Source: Clostridium sp. CAG:413
GTDB taxonomy: Bacteria > Bacillota > Clostridia > Oscillospirales > Acutalibacteraceae
Assembly (NCBI GenBank): GCA_000431775.1
Contig: FR888191.1
Coordinates: 1 to 28,833, forward strand
DNA: 28,833 bases
Reading direction: 5' to 3'
Shown here: positions 15,411 through 23,394 of the stretch, piece by piece
How positions within the stretch are numbered: position 1 is the first letter of the stretch
Layout of the letters: each line of letters starts with the position of its first letter
Position numbers and translations under genes: made by a program
The notes under the pieces: generated by a model
The model's input: the letters and a program-made list of their open reading frames with translations, nothing else
What the model was told of the DNA's origin: nothing
Databases searched by the model: none

Positions 15411-16694
15411 ATGAAAGAAATCAATGTTGCGGTTATCGGCTCCGGCAGCACCTATTGCCCCGAGCTTATCGACGGCTTCCTCAAGGCGAGCGACAGCCTC
15501 AAGCTCAAGAAGGTCGCATTTATGGATATCGACGAGCGCAAGAGGACTATCGTTGGCAATCTCTGCGTGCGTATGCTCAAGAACGCAAACAGCGACTGCG
15601 AGGTCATCTTTACCGACGATCTCGATACCGCGCTTCGGGGCGCCGATTTCGTTATCACTCAGATAAGAGTCGGCAAGCTGCCCTGCCGCCACCTCGACGA
15701 GAGCATCCCGAGGAAATATGACCTTATCGGTCAGGAGACCACAGGCATCGGCGGCTTCTTCAAGGCTCAGCGCACCATCCCCGTTATCAAGCATATCTGC
15801 GACAGGATAGAGGCTATCTGCCCCGACGCATGGCTCATCAACTTCACCAATCCCTCGGGCATCATCACCGAGTTCGTGCTCAATAACACCAACGTCAAGT
15901 GCATCGGCCTTTGCAACGTGCCCATTGATATGCTCGACGACCTCAAGGAGATAACCGGCGACGACGTCGATATCACCTATGTCGGCCTCAACCACCTGAG
16001 CTGGGTCACCTCCGTCAAGAAGGACGGCAAGGAGCTGCTGCCCGGCCTTATCGAATCCGGCTTCTCACCCAAGGTAATGGCCAACATCAAGGACGACGGC
16101 TTCTCGATAGACTGTCTGAGGACTATTCAGGCGATACCCTCGTCATACCTTCAGTACTATTACTGCCGCGAGGCGAAGCTGCAGCATCAGCGCGAGGATC
16201 CCAAGACCAGAGCGCAGGTCTGCATGGAGATAGAGGAGCAGCTGCTTGAGATATATAAGGATGAGAATATCGTCACGAAGCCCGCTCTGCTCGACAAGAG
16301 AGGCGGCCACAAGTATTCGCTCGTCGCGGTTTCGCTCATCGACGCCCTTGCCAACGACAAGAGGGACGTGCAGGTGGTCAACGTCAAGAATAACGGCACA
16401 CTGCCCTTCATGGCGGACGACGATATCGTTGAGGTCGCGGCGGTCATCGGCTCCGACGGCGCTCATCCCGTGCCCGTGACCGAGCATATCAACGATCATA
16501 TCATCGGCCTTATGAGAGTTGTCAAGACCTATGAGAAGTATACCGTCAAGGCTGCCATAAAGGGCAGCGACGAGGACGCTATCAAGGGTCTGCTCGTTCA
16601 TCCGCTTGTCGGCGACTGGGAGAAGGCGGTCAACTGCTTCAATGAGCTTAAAGAGGCTCATAAGGAGTATCTGCCCCAGTATTTCAACAAATAA
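15411..16694 (+). CDS. GH4 family 6-phospho-beta-glucosidase-like enzyme
   Basis: A 427-residue glycoside hydrolase family 4 member. These enzymes use NAD+ and a divalent metal to cleave glycosides by an oxidation-elimination route. The NAD site AVIGSGSTYCPELI is at residues 7-20; NFTNPSGIITE (144-154), CNVPIDM with metal-ligand-type Cys168, and GLNHLSWV with His195 follow, as in the 6-phospho-beta-glucosidases LicH/CelF/BglT. The RVGKLPCRHLDE and GQETTGIGG blocks are typical of that branch. Phospho-specific members need a 6-phosphorylated substrate, normally made by a PTS, yet no PTS gene is seen; the adjacent kinase may do it. Ribosome site AAAGGAG, 36 bases after the kinase. No terminator lies between its stop and the metK promoter. 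An alpha-glycoside specificity cannot be excluded. Confidence 0.9.
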   Translation: MKEINVAVIGSGSTYCPELIDGFLKASDSLKLKKVAFMDIDERKRTIVGNLCVRMLKNANSDCEVIFTDDLDTALRGADFVITQIRVGKLPCRHLDESIPRKYDLIGQETTGIGGFFKAQRTIPVIKHICDRIEAICPDAWLINFTNPSGIITEFVLNNTNVKCIGLCNVPIDMLDDLKEITGDDVDITYVGLNHLSWVTSVKKDGKELLPGLIESGFSPKVMANIKDDGFSIDCLRTIQAIPSSYLQYYYCREAKLQHQREDPKTRAQVCMEIEEQLLEIYKDENIVTKPALLDKRGGHKYSLVAVSLIDALANDKRDVQVVNVKNNGTLPFMADDDIVEVAAVIGSDGAHPVPVTEHINDHIIGLMRVVKTYEKYTVKAAIKGSDEDAIKGLLVHPLVGDWEKAVNCFNELKEAHKEYLPQYFNK

Positions 16695-16707
16695 TTTTCG
16701 CCGTATC

Positions 16708-16736
16708 TTGACAAAGTGCGAGCGTTGATGTATAAT
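16708..16736 (+). promoter_or_regulatory. Consensus promoter of the SAM-riboswitch/metK unit
   Basis: TTGACA, 17 bases, TATAAT, a perfect match in both hexamers and spacing. The -10 ends 23 bases before the riboswitch P1 stem. Confidence 0.9.
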
Positions 16737-16759
16737 ATTGAGCTGTCAATAGAATATGT

Positions 16760-16856
16760 CCTTATTAAGAGCGGCTGAGGGGACAGGCCCATTGAAGCCC
16801 GGCAACCTGTGTTATACAAGGTGCTAATTCCTGCGGTTTTTAACCGAAAGATAAGG
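16760..16856 (+). ncRNA. SAM-I (S-box) riboswitch aptamer
   Basis: The sequence follows the S-box consensus: the P1 strand CCTTATTAAGAG, then GGCTGAGGGG, GGCCC, the ATGAA-type ATTGAAGCCCGGCAACC block, GGTGCTAATTCCTGC, and the closing GATAAGG. P1 pairs CCTTAT (16760-16765) with ATAAGG (16851-16856). It is followed eight bases later by a strong intrinsic terminator and then metK, so S-adenosylmethionine binding should stop transcription into the SAM synthetase gene. Confidence 0.95.
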
Positions 16857-16864
16857 TGTTTTCG

Positions 16865-16894
16865 CCCGCCGAGGACTCCTTCGGCGGGTTTTTT
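16865..16894 (+). terminator. Riboswitch expression-platform terminator
   Basis: CCCGCCGA at 16865-16872 pairs with TCGGCGGG at 16881-16888 and is followed by TTTTTTAT. It is the SAM-dependent terminator between the aptamer and metK. Confidence 0.9.
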
Positions 16895-16950
16895 ATACTG
16901 TATAAAGGACAGAGCTTCCGTTGATAATATTTTTTAGTGAGGTCACAAAA

Positions 16951-18096
16951 ATGTCACACAGCTTTTTCACTTCCGAGTCAGTCACCGGAGGCCATCCGGA
17001 TAAGATCTGCGACCAAATCTCGGACGCAGTCCTTGACGCTATCCTTGCTCAGGATCCCATGGGCAGAGTAGCCTGCGAATGCGCCTGCACCACGGGCATG
17101 ATCCTCGTCATGGGCGAGATAACCACGAGCGCCAACATTGATATCCCCGCCATCGCGAGGCAGACCGTCCTCGATATCGGCTACGACGGCTCCGACAAGG
17201 GCTTCGACGGCAACACCTGCTCCGTCATCACCGCTATCGACAAGCAGTCGCCCGACATCGCCATGGGCGTTGACCGCCTCGGCGCAGGCGACCAGGGCAT
17301 GATGTTCGGCTATGCCTGCAACGAGACCCCGGAGCTTATGCCGCTGCCCATTTCGCTTGCACACAAGCTCTGCGCAAAGCTCACCGAGGTCCGCAGGGAC
17401 GGCACTCTCGCCTACCTCAGACCGGACGGCAAGAGCCAGGTCACCGTTGAATACGATGAGAGCGGTAAGCCCGTCAGGATAGACACCGTCGTTATCTCCT
17501 CCCAGCATTCACCCGACGTTGAGCTTGAGCAGATAAGAAAGGATATCATCGAGAAGGTCATCAAGACCACGCTCCCCGCAGATATGCTCGATGAGAATAC
17601 AAAATATCATATCAACCCCACCGGCAGATTCGTCACCGGCGGCCCGAACGGCGACAGCGGCGTTACCGGCCGTAAGATAATCGTCGATACATACGGCGGA
17701 TATGCCCGTCACGGCGGCGGCGCATTCAGCGGCAAGGATCCCACCAAGGTCGACCGTTCCGCAGCGTACGCGGCTCGCCATGTGGCCAAGAATATCGTTG
17801 CCGCGGGTCTTGCGACCAAGTGCGAGGTCGAGCTGGCTTACGCGATAGGCGTTGAGGAGCCTGTATCTATCTTCGTCGATACCTTCGGCACCGGCGTTAT
17901 CGCCGACACCGATATAGCGGCGATAGTCGGCAAGCTCTTTGACCTCAGACCGGCTTCGATAATTAAGACCCTTGACCTCAGGAGACCCATCTATCATCAG
18001 ATAGCCGCCCTCGGCCATATCGGCAGGACGGACGTCGACCTCCCGTGGGAGAAGCTCGACAGGGTCGAGGATATCAAGAAAGCGGCAAATATCTGA
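16951..18096 (+). CDS. metK: S-adenosylmethionine synthetase
   Basis: Makes S-adenosylmethionine from methionine and ATP in the cytoplasm. The 381-residue product has the family's signatures: [23 protein letters not shown] (residues 8-30, with the catalytic-type His15), [12 protein letters not shown] (111-122), [27 protein letters not shown] (224-250) and [16 protein letters not shown] (255-270). The length is typical for bacterial MetK. The start is ATG 16951 with GAGG 9-12 bases upstream; the frame is open back to a TTG at 16921, but those ten extra residues are not conserved in the family. It is controlled by the SAM-I riboswitch and followed after 16 bases by a glycosyltransferase gene. 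Confidence 0.97.
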   Translation: MSHSFFTSESVTGGHPDKICDQISDAVLDAILAQDPMGRVACECACTTGMILVMGEITTSANIDIPAIARQTVLDIGYDGSDKGFDGNTCSVITAIDKQSPDIAMGVDRLGAGDQGMMFGYACNETPELMPLPISLAHKLCAKLTEVRRDGTLAYLRPDGKSQVTVEYDESGKPVRIDTVVISSQHSPDVELEQIRKDIIEKVIKTTLPADMLDENTKYHINPTGRFVTGGPNGDSGVTGRKIIVDTYGGYARHGGGAFSGKDPTKVDRSAAYAARHVAKNIVAAGLATKCEVELAYAIGVEEPVSIFVDTFGTGVIADTDIAAIVGKLFDLRPASIIKTLDLRRPIYHQIAALGHIGRTDVDLPWEKLDRVEDIKKAANI

Positions 18097-18112
18097 GAAA
18101 GGAAGAAGCACA

Positions 18113-19057
18113 ATGAAGCTATCGCTCGTTGTCCCGTGCTACAACGAAGAGAAGAATATCCCTCTCTTCTATAATGCCGTCAGGCAGGATTTCGCAGAGT
18201 CGGGCATCGACTATGAGCTGGTTTTTGTCAACGATGGCAGCAGCGACGGCACTTTTAAGGAGCTGCAGAAGCTCTGCTCGGGCGACGTGCCGATGAAGAT
18301 AGTCAATTTCTCAAGGAATTTCGGCAAGGAATCGGCTATGTACGCCGGTCTGCGTGAATCCGAGGGCGACTATGTCACGATAATCGACGCAGACTTACAG
18401 CAGCGCCCGTCGATAGCGCTCGATATGGTGCGTACTCTTGAGAATGAGCCGGATTACGACTGCGTGGCGGCCTATCAGGAGCAGCGCAATGAGAATAAGC
18501 TGCTTGTGTTCTTCAAAAACTCATTTTATAAGCTGATAAATAAATTCTCCGACACGGAGTTTGTCCAAGGGGCGAGCGATTTCAGGACCTTCCGCCGCCC
18601 GATGGTCGAGGCGATACTGCGTATGGACGAATACTTCCGCTTCTCCAAGGGGCTGTTCTCATGGGTCGGCTTCAATACGAAGTTCATCCCGTATAACGCC
18701 GACGAGAGAGCCGAGGGCGAGTCGAAGTGGTCGTTCCGCAAGCTGTTCAGATATGCTCTTGAGGGCATTTTCGCCTTCACCACTGCTCCGCTGCGTATAG
18801 CGACGGTCATCGGTATGCTCGTTTCGCTCTTCTCGCTCATATACCTGATAGTCGTTATCGTCCAAAAGCTCTGCTTCGGCATCTCCGTTGAGGGCTATGC
18901 TACGATAGTTGTGCTGATACTGCTGCTCGGCGGCATTCAGCTCTGCTGCCTCGGCATAATCGGCGAGTATATCGCCCGCACCTATATCCAGACCAAGGGC
19001 AGACCCATCTATATCGCAAAGGACGTTATCAAAAACGACCGATACGGTAAAAAATAA
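18113..19057 (+). CDS. GT2 glycosyltransferase, polyprenyl-phosphate sugar type (GtrB/CsbB-like)
   Basis: A 314-residue membrane-anchored family 2 glycosyltransferase. The GT-A domain starts at LSLVVPCYNEEKNI (residues 3-16), with VNDGSSDGT (39-47), the DxD-type DADLQQRPS (92-100) and QGASDFRTFRRP typical of the DPM1/GtrB/ArnC group. Two membrane helices at the C-terminus (near 222-246 and 260-285) are followed by EYIARTYIQTKGRPIYI, a conserved ending. Such enzymes load a sugar from a nucleotide donor onto undecaprenyl phosphate on the cytoplasmic side. Partners are a GtrA-like flippase, not seen here, and an outer-face transferase such as YfhO (one lies at 334). Ribosome site GGAAGAAG; 16 bases after metK, so it is probably cotranscribed and riboswitch-controlled. 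Ended by a strong hairpin. Confidence 0.88.
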   Translation: MKLSLVVPCYNEEKNIPLFYNAVRQDFAESGIDYELVFVNDGSSDGTFKELQKLCSGDVPMKIVNFSRNFGKESAMYAGLRESEGDYVTIIDADLQQRPSIALDMVRTLENEPDYDCVAAYQEQRNENKLLVFFKNSFYKLINKFSDTEFVQGASDFRTFRRPMVEAILRMDEYFRFSKGLFSWVGFNTKFIPYNADERAEGESKWSFRKLFRYALEGIFAFTTAPLRIATVIGMLVSLFSLIYLIVVIVQKLCFGISVEGYATIVVLILLLGGIQLCCLGIIGEYIARTYIQTKGRPIYIAKDVIKNDRYGKK

Positions 19058-19070
19058 TATATGACGATCA

Positions 19071-19109
19071 CCGCTCCGAGTGTGCAAAAGCCGCTCGGGG
19101 CGGGTTTTT
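19071..19109 (+). terminator. Terminator of the metK-glycosyltransferase operon
   Basis: CCGCTCCGAG (19071-19080) pairs with CTCGGGGCGG (19094-19103) with one G-U pair, followed by GTTTTTA. It lies 13 bases after the glycosyltransferase stop. Confidence 0.85.
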
Positions 19110-19132
19110 AATATCTCGGCGGCGCCGCAGCG

Positions 19133-19161
19133 TTATAAAATCCGTTTTTTGGGTGCATAAT
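19133..19161 (+). promoter_or_regulatory. Weak candidate promoter of the sugar ABC operon
   Basis: TTATAA, 17 bases, CATAAT, 31 bases before the solute-binding protein start. The -35 is poor, which fits a regulated promoter, but no operator palindrome is evident. Confidence 0.3.
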
Positions 19162-19192
19162 ACTATTAACATCACGAATCGGAGGTAAATAT

Positions 19193-20560
19193 ATGATAAA
19201 GAAACTTGTTTCCGCTCTGCTGGCGGTGCTGCTCGTCTGCGGGCTTTTTGCCGCCTGCAACCGCAGCAATAACCCCGACACCGAGAGCGGCACGGGCGGC
19301 TCTGCGGCGAAGGTCAAGGAGATACGCTATCTCAACTTCAAGCCCGAGATCGCCGAGGTCTATGACAGGATCGCGGCCGCTTATGAAAAAAGCAGCGGCG
19401 TTAAGCTGATAGTGGAGACTGCGGCGTCGGGCACCTATGAATCCACCCTGACCGCCCGAATGGCTACCAAGGAGGCACCGACACTCTTCCAAATAAACGG
19501 CCCCATCGGCTACAGTTCGTGGAAGGAATACTGCACCGACCTCAAGGGCACGGAGCTTTATAAGCACCTCAAGGATAAATCACTTGCAATTGCCTCTGGC
19601 GACGGCGTTTACGGCATCCCCTATGTCGTCGAGGGCTACGGAATTATCTATAATAAGAAAATAACCGACGCATATTTTGCCCTGAGCAACAGAGCGACCG
19701 ATTTCAAATCCATCGACGATATCAAGGGCTTTGATTCCTTTAAAAAGCTCGTCGAGGATATGCAGGCGCACAAGGAGGAGCTGGGCATTCAGGGCGTTTT
19801 CGCCGCCACTTCGCTCAAGACGGGCGAGGATTGGCGCTGGCAGACTCACCTGATGAATATCCCCGTCACGCTCGAATTTAAGAAAAACGGCGTCGATCTG
19901 ACGGGCGACGGATACAAGAAAATAGACTTCATCTATTCGGATAATTTCAAAAATATTTTTGACCTCTATATCAATAACTCCACCACCGACAAGAAGCAGC
20001 TCGGCACTCTCGACGTGACTTCGTCCATGGCGGAGTTCGCAATGGGCAAGTGCGCCATGGTGCAGAACGGCAACTGGGGCGCTTCGCAGATCCTCGGCGT
20101 TGCGGGCAACACCGTTAACAAGGAGGATATCAAATTCATGCCTATCTATATGGGCATCGAGGGCGAGGACAAGCTCGGTATCTGTGTGGGCACGGAGAAC
20201 TTCATCTGTATCAATTCAAAGGCGAGCAAGGCGGAGCAGCAGGCCGCCGCGGATTTCCTCTATTGGCTTTTCAGCTCCGACGAGGGCAAAAAATTCGTCA
20301 CCGAGGAGCTTGGCTTCATCGCCCCGTTTGACACCTTCGGCGAGAACGAGACCCCCGACGACCCGCTTGCAAAGGAGGTCATCCGCTGGATGAACAAGAG
20401 CGACGTGACCAATATCCCGTGGAATTTCACCGTGTTCCCGAGCCAGACCTATAAGGACGACCTCGGCGCAGCCCTGCTCAAATACGCTCAGGGCAGCGAA
20501 AGCTGGGATCAGGTCAAGAAGCTCGCCGTCGATGAGTGGAGCTCCGAATTCGGAGGATAA
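19193..20560 (+). CDS. Sugar ABC transporter substrate-binding lipoprotein (CUT1)
   Basis: A 455-residue extracellular binding lipoprotein of solute-binding family 1. The signal peptide starts with MIKK and ends at the lipobox LFAAC with the lipidated Cys22. Mature-domain features are typical of maltose/oligosaccharide binders: YEKSSGVKLIVETAASGTYESTL near residues 64-86, APTLFQINGP, GIPYVVEGYGIIYNKK, GKCAMVQNGNW and EQQAAADFLYWLFSSDEGKKFV. Ribosome site GGAGG, eight bases before the ATG. It is the first gene of a five-gene operon with two permeases, an ATPase and MalQ, so the likely ligand is a maltodextrin or similar alpha-glucan oligosaccharide; this is inferred from neighbours, not from binding-site residues. 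Confidence 0.9.
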   Translation: MIKKLVSALLAVLLVCGLFAACNRSNNPDTESGTGGSAAKVKEIRYLNFKPEIAEVYDRIAAAYEKSSGVKLIVETAASGTYESTLTARMATKEAPTLFQINGPIGYSSWKEYCTDLKGTELYKHLKDKSLAIASGDGVYGIPYVVEGYGIIYNKKITDAYFALSNRATDFKSIDDIKGFDSFKKLVEDMQAHKEELGIQGVFAATSLKTGEDWRWQTHLMNIPVTLEFKKNGVDLTGDGYKKIDFIYSDNFKNIFDLYINNSTTDKKQLGTLDVTSSMAEFAMGKCAMVQNGNWGASQILGVAGNTVNKEDIKFMPIYMGIEGEDKLGICVGTENFICINSKASKAEQQAAADFLYWLFSSDEGKKFVTEELGFIAPFDTFGENETPDDPLAKEVIRWMNKSDVTNIPWNFTVFPSQTYKDDLGAALLKYAQGSESWDQVKKLAVDEWSSEFGG

Positions 20561-20572
20561 CGGAGTGATCTG

Positions 20573-21427
20573 ATGCAAAAAACGCTCAAAAAATATTTCC
20601 CGCTCTTTGTGCTGCCGACCCTTGCGGCGTTTGTGATATCGTTCCTCGCCCCGTTCTTCATGGGCATATATCTCTCGTTCACCGAGTTCAAGGTGGTGAA
20701 CGAGAGCGAATGGGTCGGCTTTAAGAATTATATCCGCATTTTTACGAGCGACGAGACTTTCCTGAATTCCCTGTGGCTCACGGTTAAATTCACCTTTGTC
20801 TCCGTGATAACGGTCAATGTCATAGCTTTTGCCGTGGCGCTGCTGATGACAAGGGGGCTGCGGGGCACCAACGCCTTCAGGACGGTGTTCTTTATGCCAA
20901 ACCTGATAGGCGGCATCGTGCTCGGCCATATATGGAGCCTGATAATCAACGGCGTGCTCGGCTACTTCGGCGTTGATATCACCTATGACCCGAAGTACGG
21001 CTTCTGGGGGCTGGTGATACTGATGAATTGGCAGCTCATCGGCTATATGATGATAATCTATATCGCCGGGCTGCAAAATATCCCCGACGAGCTGAGTGAG
21101 GCCGCGGCGATAGACGGCGCGACCCCGTGGCAGACCCTCACCCGCATAACCATACCGATGGTCATGCCCTCGGTGACGATATGCTCGTTTTTGACGCTGA
21201 CGAATTCCTTTAAGCTCTTTGACCAAAACCTGGCGCTCAACGGCAAGTCGGCGGATACGGCGCTGCTCGCACTCGATATTTATAAAACATTCTATGACCA
21301 TACGGGCTTGAAGCTCGGGCAGTGGCACGGCATGGCGCAGGCAAAGGCGGTCATATTCTTTATTCTTGTGGCGGTCATAGCCTTCATTCAGCTCAGGGCG
21401 ACCCGCAGCAGGGAGGTGGAGCAATGA
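20573..21427 (+). CDS. Sugar ABC transporter permease, MalF/UgpA type
   Basis: A 284-residue inner membrane permease of the CUT1 class with six hydrophobic segments. The coupling-helix EAA motif is SEAAAIDGATPWQTLTRITIPMVMPS near residues 175-200, which docks on the ATPase. The N-terminal FVISFLAPFFMGIYLSF helix and the RTVFFMPNLIGGIVLGHIW block are typical. It has the short MalF form without the large extra periplasmic loop of enterobacterial MalF. It starts 12 bases after the binding-protein gene (ribosome site GGAG) and its TGA stop overlaps the ATG of the second permease. Confidence 0.93.
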   Translation: MQKTLKKYFPLFVLPTLAAFVISFLAPFFMGIYLSFTEFKVVNESEWVGFKNYIRIFTSDETFLNSLWLTVKFTFVSVITVNVIAFAVALLMTRGLRGTNAFRTVFFMPNLIGGIVLGHIWSLIINGVLGYFGVDITYDPKYGFWGLVILMNWQLIGYMMIIYIAGLQNIPDELSEAAAIDGATPWQTLTRITIPMVMPSVTICSFLTLTNSFKLFDQNLALNGKSADTALLALDIYKTFYDHTGLKLGQWHGMAQAKAVIFFILVAVIAFIQLRATRSREVEQ

Positions 21428-22266
21428 CGGGCGCAAAGCGTATAAGACAGGGGCTTGCATATATCATCCTTGTTTTCCTTGCCTTTGTTTTCTTAGCCCC
21501 GATATTCATCATCGTGATGAATTCGTTCAAGGGCAATTTCTATATTTCGGATGCTCCGTTTACCCTGCCGAGGGGCGAGACCTTTGCGGGCTTCGATAAC
21601 TTCGTCAAGGGCTTCACGCAGTCTGATTTCATGCGTTCGTTCGGCAATTCGGCTTTCATCACCGTCTTTGCCGTGGCGGGGATAGTTCTGCTGACCTCGA
21701 TGACGGCGTGGTATATCGTCAGGGTCAAGAATAAGCTGACCTCGGCGCTCTATTATCTCTTTATTTTCAGCATGATAGTGCCGTTTCAGATGGTCATGTA
21801 TACGATGACCTATTTTGCCTTTGAGCTGAGGCTCAATAACCCGATAGGCATAGTTTTTATCTATCTCGGCTTCGGGGCGGGGCTGTCGGTCTTTATGTTC
21901 TGCGGCTTCATTAAGAGCATACCGAATGAGATCGAGGAGGCGGCGACCATTGACGGCTGTTCCCCTCTGCAAACCTTCTTTCTGATAGTATTCCCGATAC
22001 TAAAGCCCACGGCGATAACCGTTGCGATACTCAACGCCATGTGGGTGTGGAATGACTATCTGCTGCCCTATCTCGTGCTCGGCTCGGGCAGCAGCAAGAC
22101 CTTGCCGGTCGCCGTCCAGATGGCGCTGACCGGCGGCTACGGCAACAAGGATATGGGCGCACTCATGGCGATGCTCGTGCTCTCAATATTGCCGATAATC
22201 ATTTTTTATCTTTTCTGTCAGAAATATATTATTAAAGGCGTGGTGGCAGGCGCAGTTAAGGGATAA
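21424..22266 (+). CDS. Sugar ABC transporter permease, MalG/UgpE type
   Basis: A 280-residue permease, the second membrane half of the importer, with six helices. The EAA motif reads EIEEAATIDGCSPLQTFFLIVFPILKP near residues 175-200. FLAPIFIIVMNSFKG near the N-terminus and NAMWVWNDYLLPYLVLG near 207-223 are characteristic of the MalG branch. The ATG at 21424 overlaps the previous stop codon as ATGA, with GGAGG seven bases upstream. The reading frame is open about 34 codons further back inside the first permease gene, but those residues are not family-like. Translation is probably coupled to the upstream gene. Confidence 0.93.
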   Translation: MTGAKRIRQGLAYIILVFLAFVFLAPIFIIVMNSFKGNFYISDAPFTLPRGETFAGFDNFVKGFTQSDFMRSFGNSAFITVFAVAGIVLLTSMTAWYIVRVKNKLTSALYYLFIFSMIVPFQMVMYTMTYFAFELRLNNPIGIVFIYLGFGAGLSVFMFCGFIKSIPNEIEEAATIDGCSPLQTFFLIVFPILKPTAITVAILNAMWVWNDYLLPYLVLGSGSSKTLPVAVQMALTGGYGNKDMGALMAMLVLSILPIIIFYLFCQKYIIKGVVAGAVKG

Positions 22267-22278
22267 GAGGTATCGTTT

Positions 22279-23394
22279 ATGGCGGCAATCGTATTCAAAG
22301 ACGTTGTTAAATCCTTTGATAACGGCAAGGTGACGGTCATACCCGACCTGTCGTTTGAGATAAAGGATAAGGAATTCGTGGTGCTCGTCGGCCCGTCCGG
22401 CTGCGGCAAATCCACAACGCTCCGCATGATAGCGGGGCTTGAGGAGATAACCTCGGGCGAGCTGTATATCGACGAGCGCAGGGTGAACGACGTCGCCCCC
22501 AAGGACAGGGACATCGCAATGGTTTTTCAGAGCTATGCGCTCTACCCGCACATGACGGTCTATAAGAATATGGCGTTTGCGCTGAAGCTCAAAAAACTGC
22601 CTAAAAGAGAGATAGACGAGAAGGTGCGCTGGGCTGCGGATATCCTCGATATCACGCCTTACCTCGACCGCAGACCCCGCGCCCTCTCGGGCGGGCAGAG
22701 GCAGCGAGTGGCTCTCGGCAGAGCTATGGTGAGAAATCCCAAGGTGTTCCTGCTCGACGAGCCGCTCTCTAACCTTGACGCAAAGCTCCGCACCCAGATG
22801 AGGAGCCAGATAACCCTGCTTCACAAGCAGCTTCAGACCACCTTTGTATATGTTACCCACGATCAGACCGAGGCCATGACCATGGCGGACAGGATAGTGG
22901 TGATGGACAAGGGCGTTATCAGGCAGTATGACACGCCGAAAAAGCTCTATGACGAGCCTGCGGACACCTTTGTGGCGGGCTTTATCGGCTCGCCGCAGAT
23001 GAATTTCATCGACGCCGTGATATCGGCGGGGGAGAGCGGGCTTGAGGCAAGATTCGGCGGGGTCAGCCTCACAGTGCCGGCGGAGAAGCGTTCGGCGCTC
23101 GCCTCCTACATCGGTAAGCAGGTCATCCTCGGGGTCAGACCCGAGCATATAAGAGAGCTGCAAAAGGGTGAGGATGAGGGCGGCAAATGCGTCGTCACCG
23201 TCAAAGCGGAGCTTGCCGAGCTGCTCGGCAGCGAAATGAATATATATTTTGAACTGGACGGCAAGCGGCATATCGCCCGCATCGCTTCGGAGCTTGCCTC
23301 GGTCGGCGGCGGGGAAACGAAGCTCGTTATCGAGAGCGGGCTGACGCATTTCTTTGATAAGGAGACCACTTTGGCGATAGGAGCAAAAAAATGA
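22279..23394 (+). CDS. Sugar ABC transporter ATP-binding protein, MsmX/UgpC/MalK type
   Basis: A 371-residue ATPase that powers the importer. All motifs are intact: Walker A GPSGCGKST (38-46), Q-loop Gln84 (FQSYALYPHM), signature LSGGQ (136-140), Walker B VFLLDEP (156-162) and switch His194 (VTHDQTEA). The C-terminal region from about residue 240 forms the regulatory TOBE-type domain with GVRPEHI. Many Firmicutes share one MsmX-type ATPase among importers encoded elsewhere; here it lies inside the operon. The ATG is 12 bases after the permease stop, with GAGGT upstream, and its own stop overlaps the malQ ATG. Confidence 0.95.
   Translation: MAAIVFKDVVKSFDNGKVTVIPDLSFEIKDKEFVVLVGPSGCGKSTTLRMIAGLEEITSGELYIDERRVNDVAPKDRDIAMVFQSYALYPHMTVYKNMAFALKLKKLPKREIDEKVRWAADILDITPYLDRRPRALSGGQRQRVALGRAMVRNPKVFLLDEPLSNLDAKLRTQMRSQITLLHKQLQTTFVYVTHDQTEAMTMADRIVVMDKGVIRQYDTPKKLYDEPADTFVAGFIGSPQMNFIDAVISAGESGLEARFGGVSLTVPAEKRSALASYIGKQVILGVRPEHIRELQKGEDEGGKCVVTVKAELAELLGSEMNIYFELDGKRHIARIASELASVGGGETKLVIESGLTHFFDKETTLAIGAKK

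Noticed and set aside
16708..16749. TTGACA and TGTCAA as a possible inverted repeat over the metK promoter.
   Set aside because: Only six bases pair, and one arm is the -35 consensus itself; chance is sufficient and the SAM riboswitch already explains control.
20216..21460. A 414-codon minus-strand open frame across the ABC operon.
   Set aside because: It spans two certain genes and the product is a low-complexity shadow rich in His, Arg and Glu.
22183..23349. A 388-codon minus-strand open frame opposite the ABC ATPase gene.
   Set aside because: The plus strand encodes an ATPase with every motif intact; the minus frame shows no family features.
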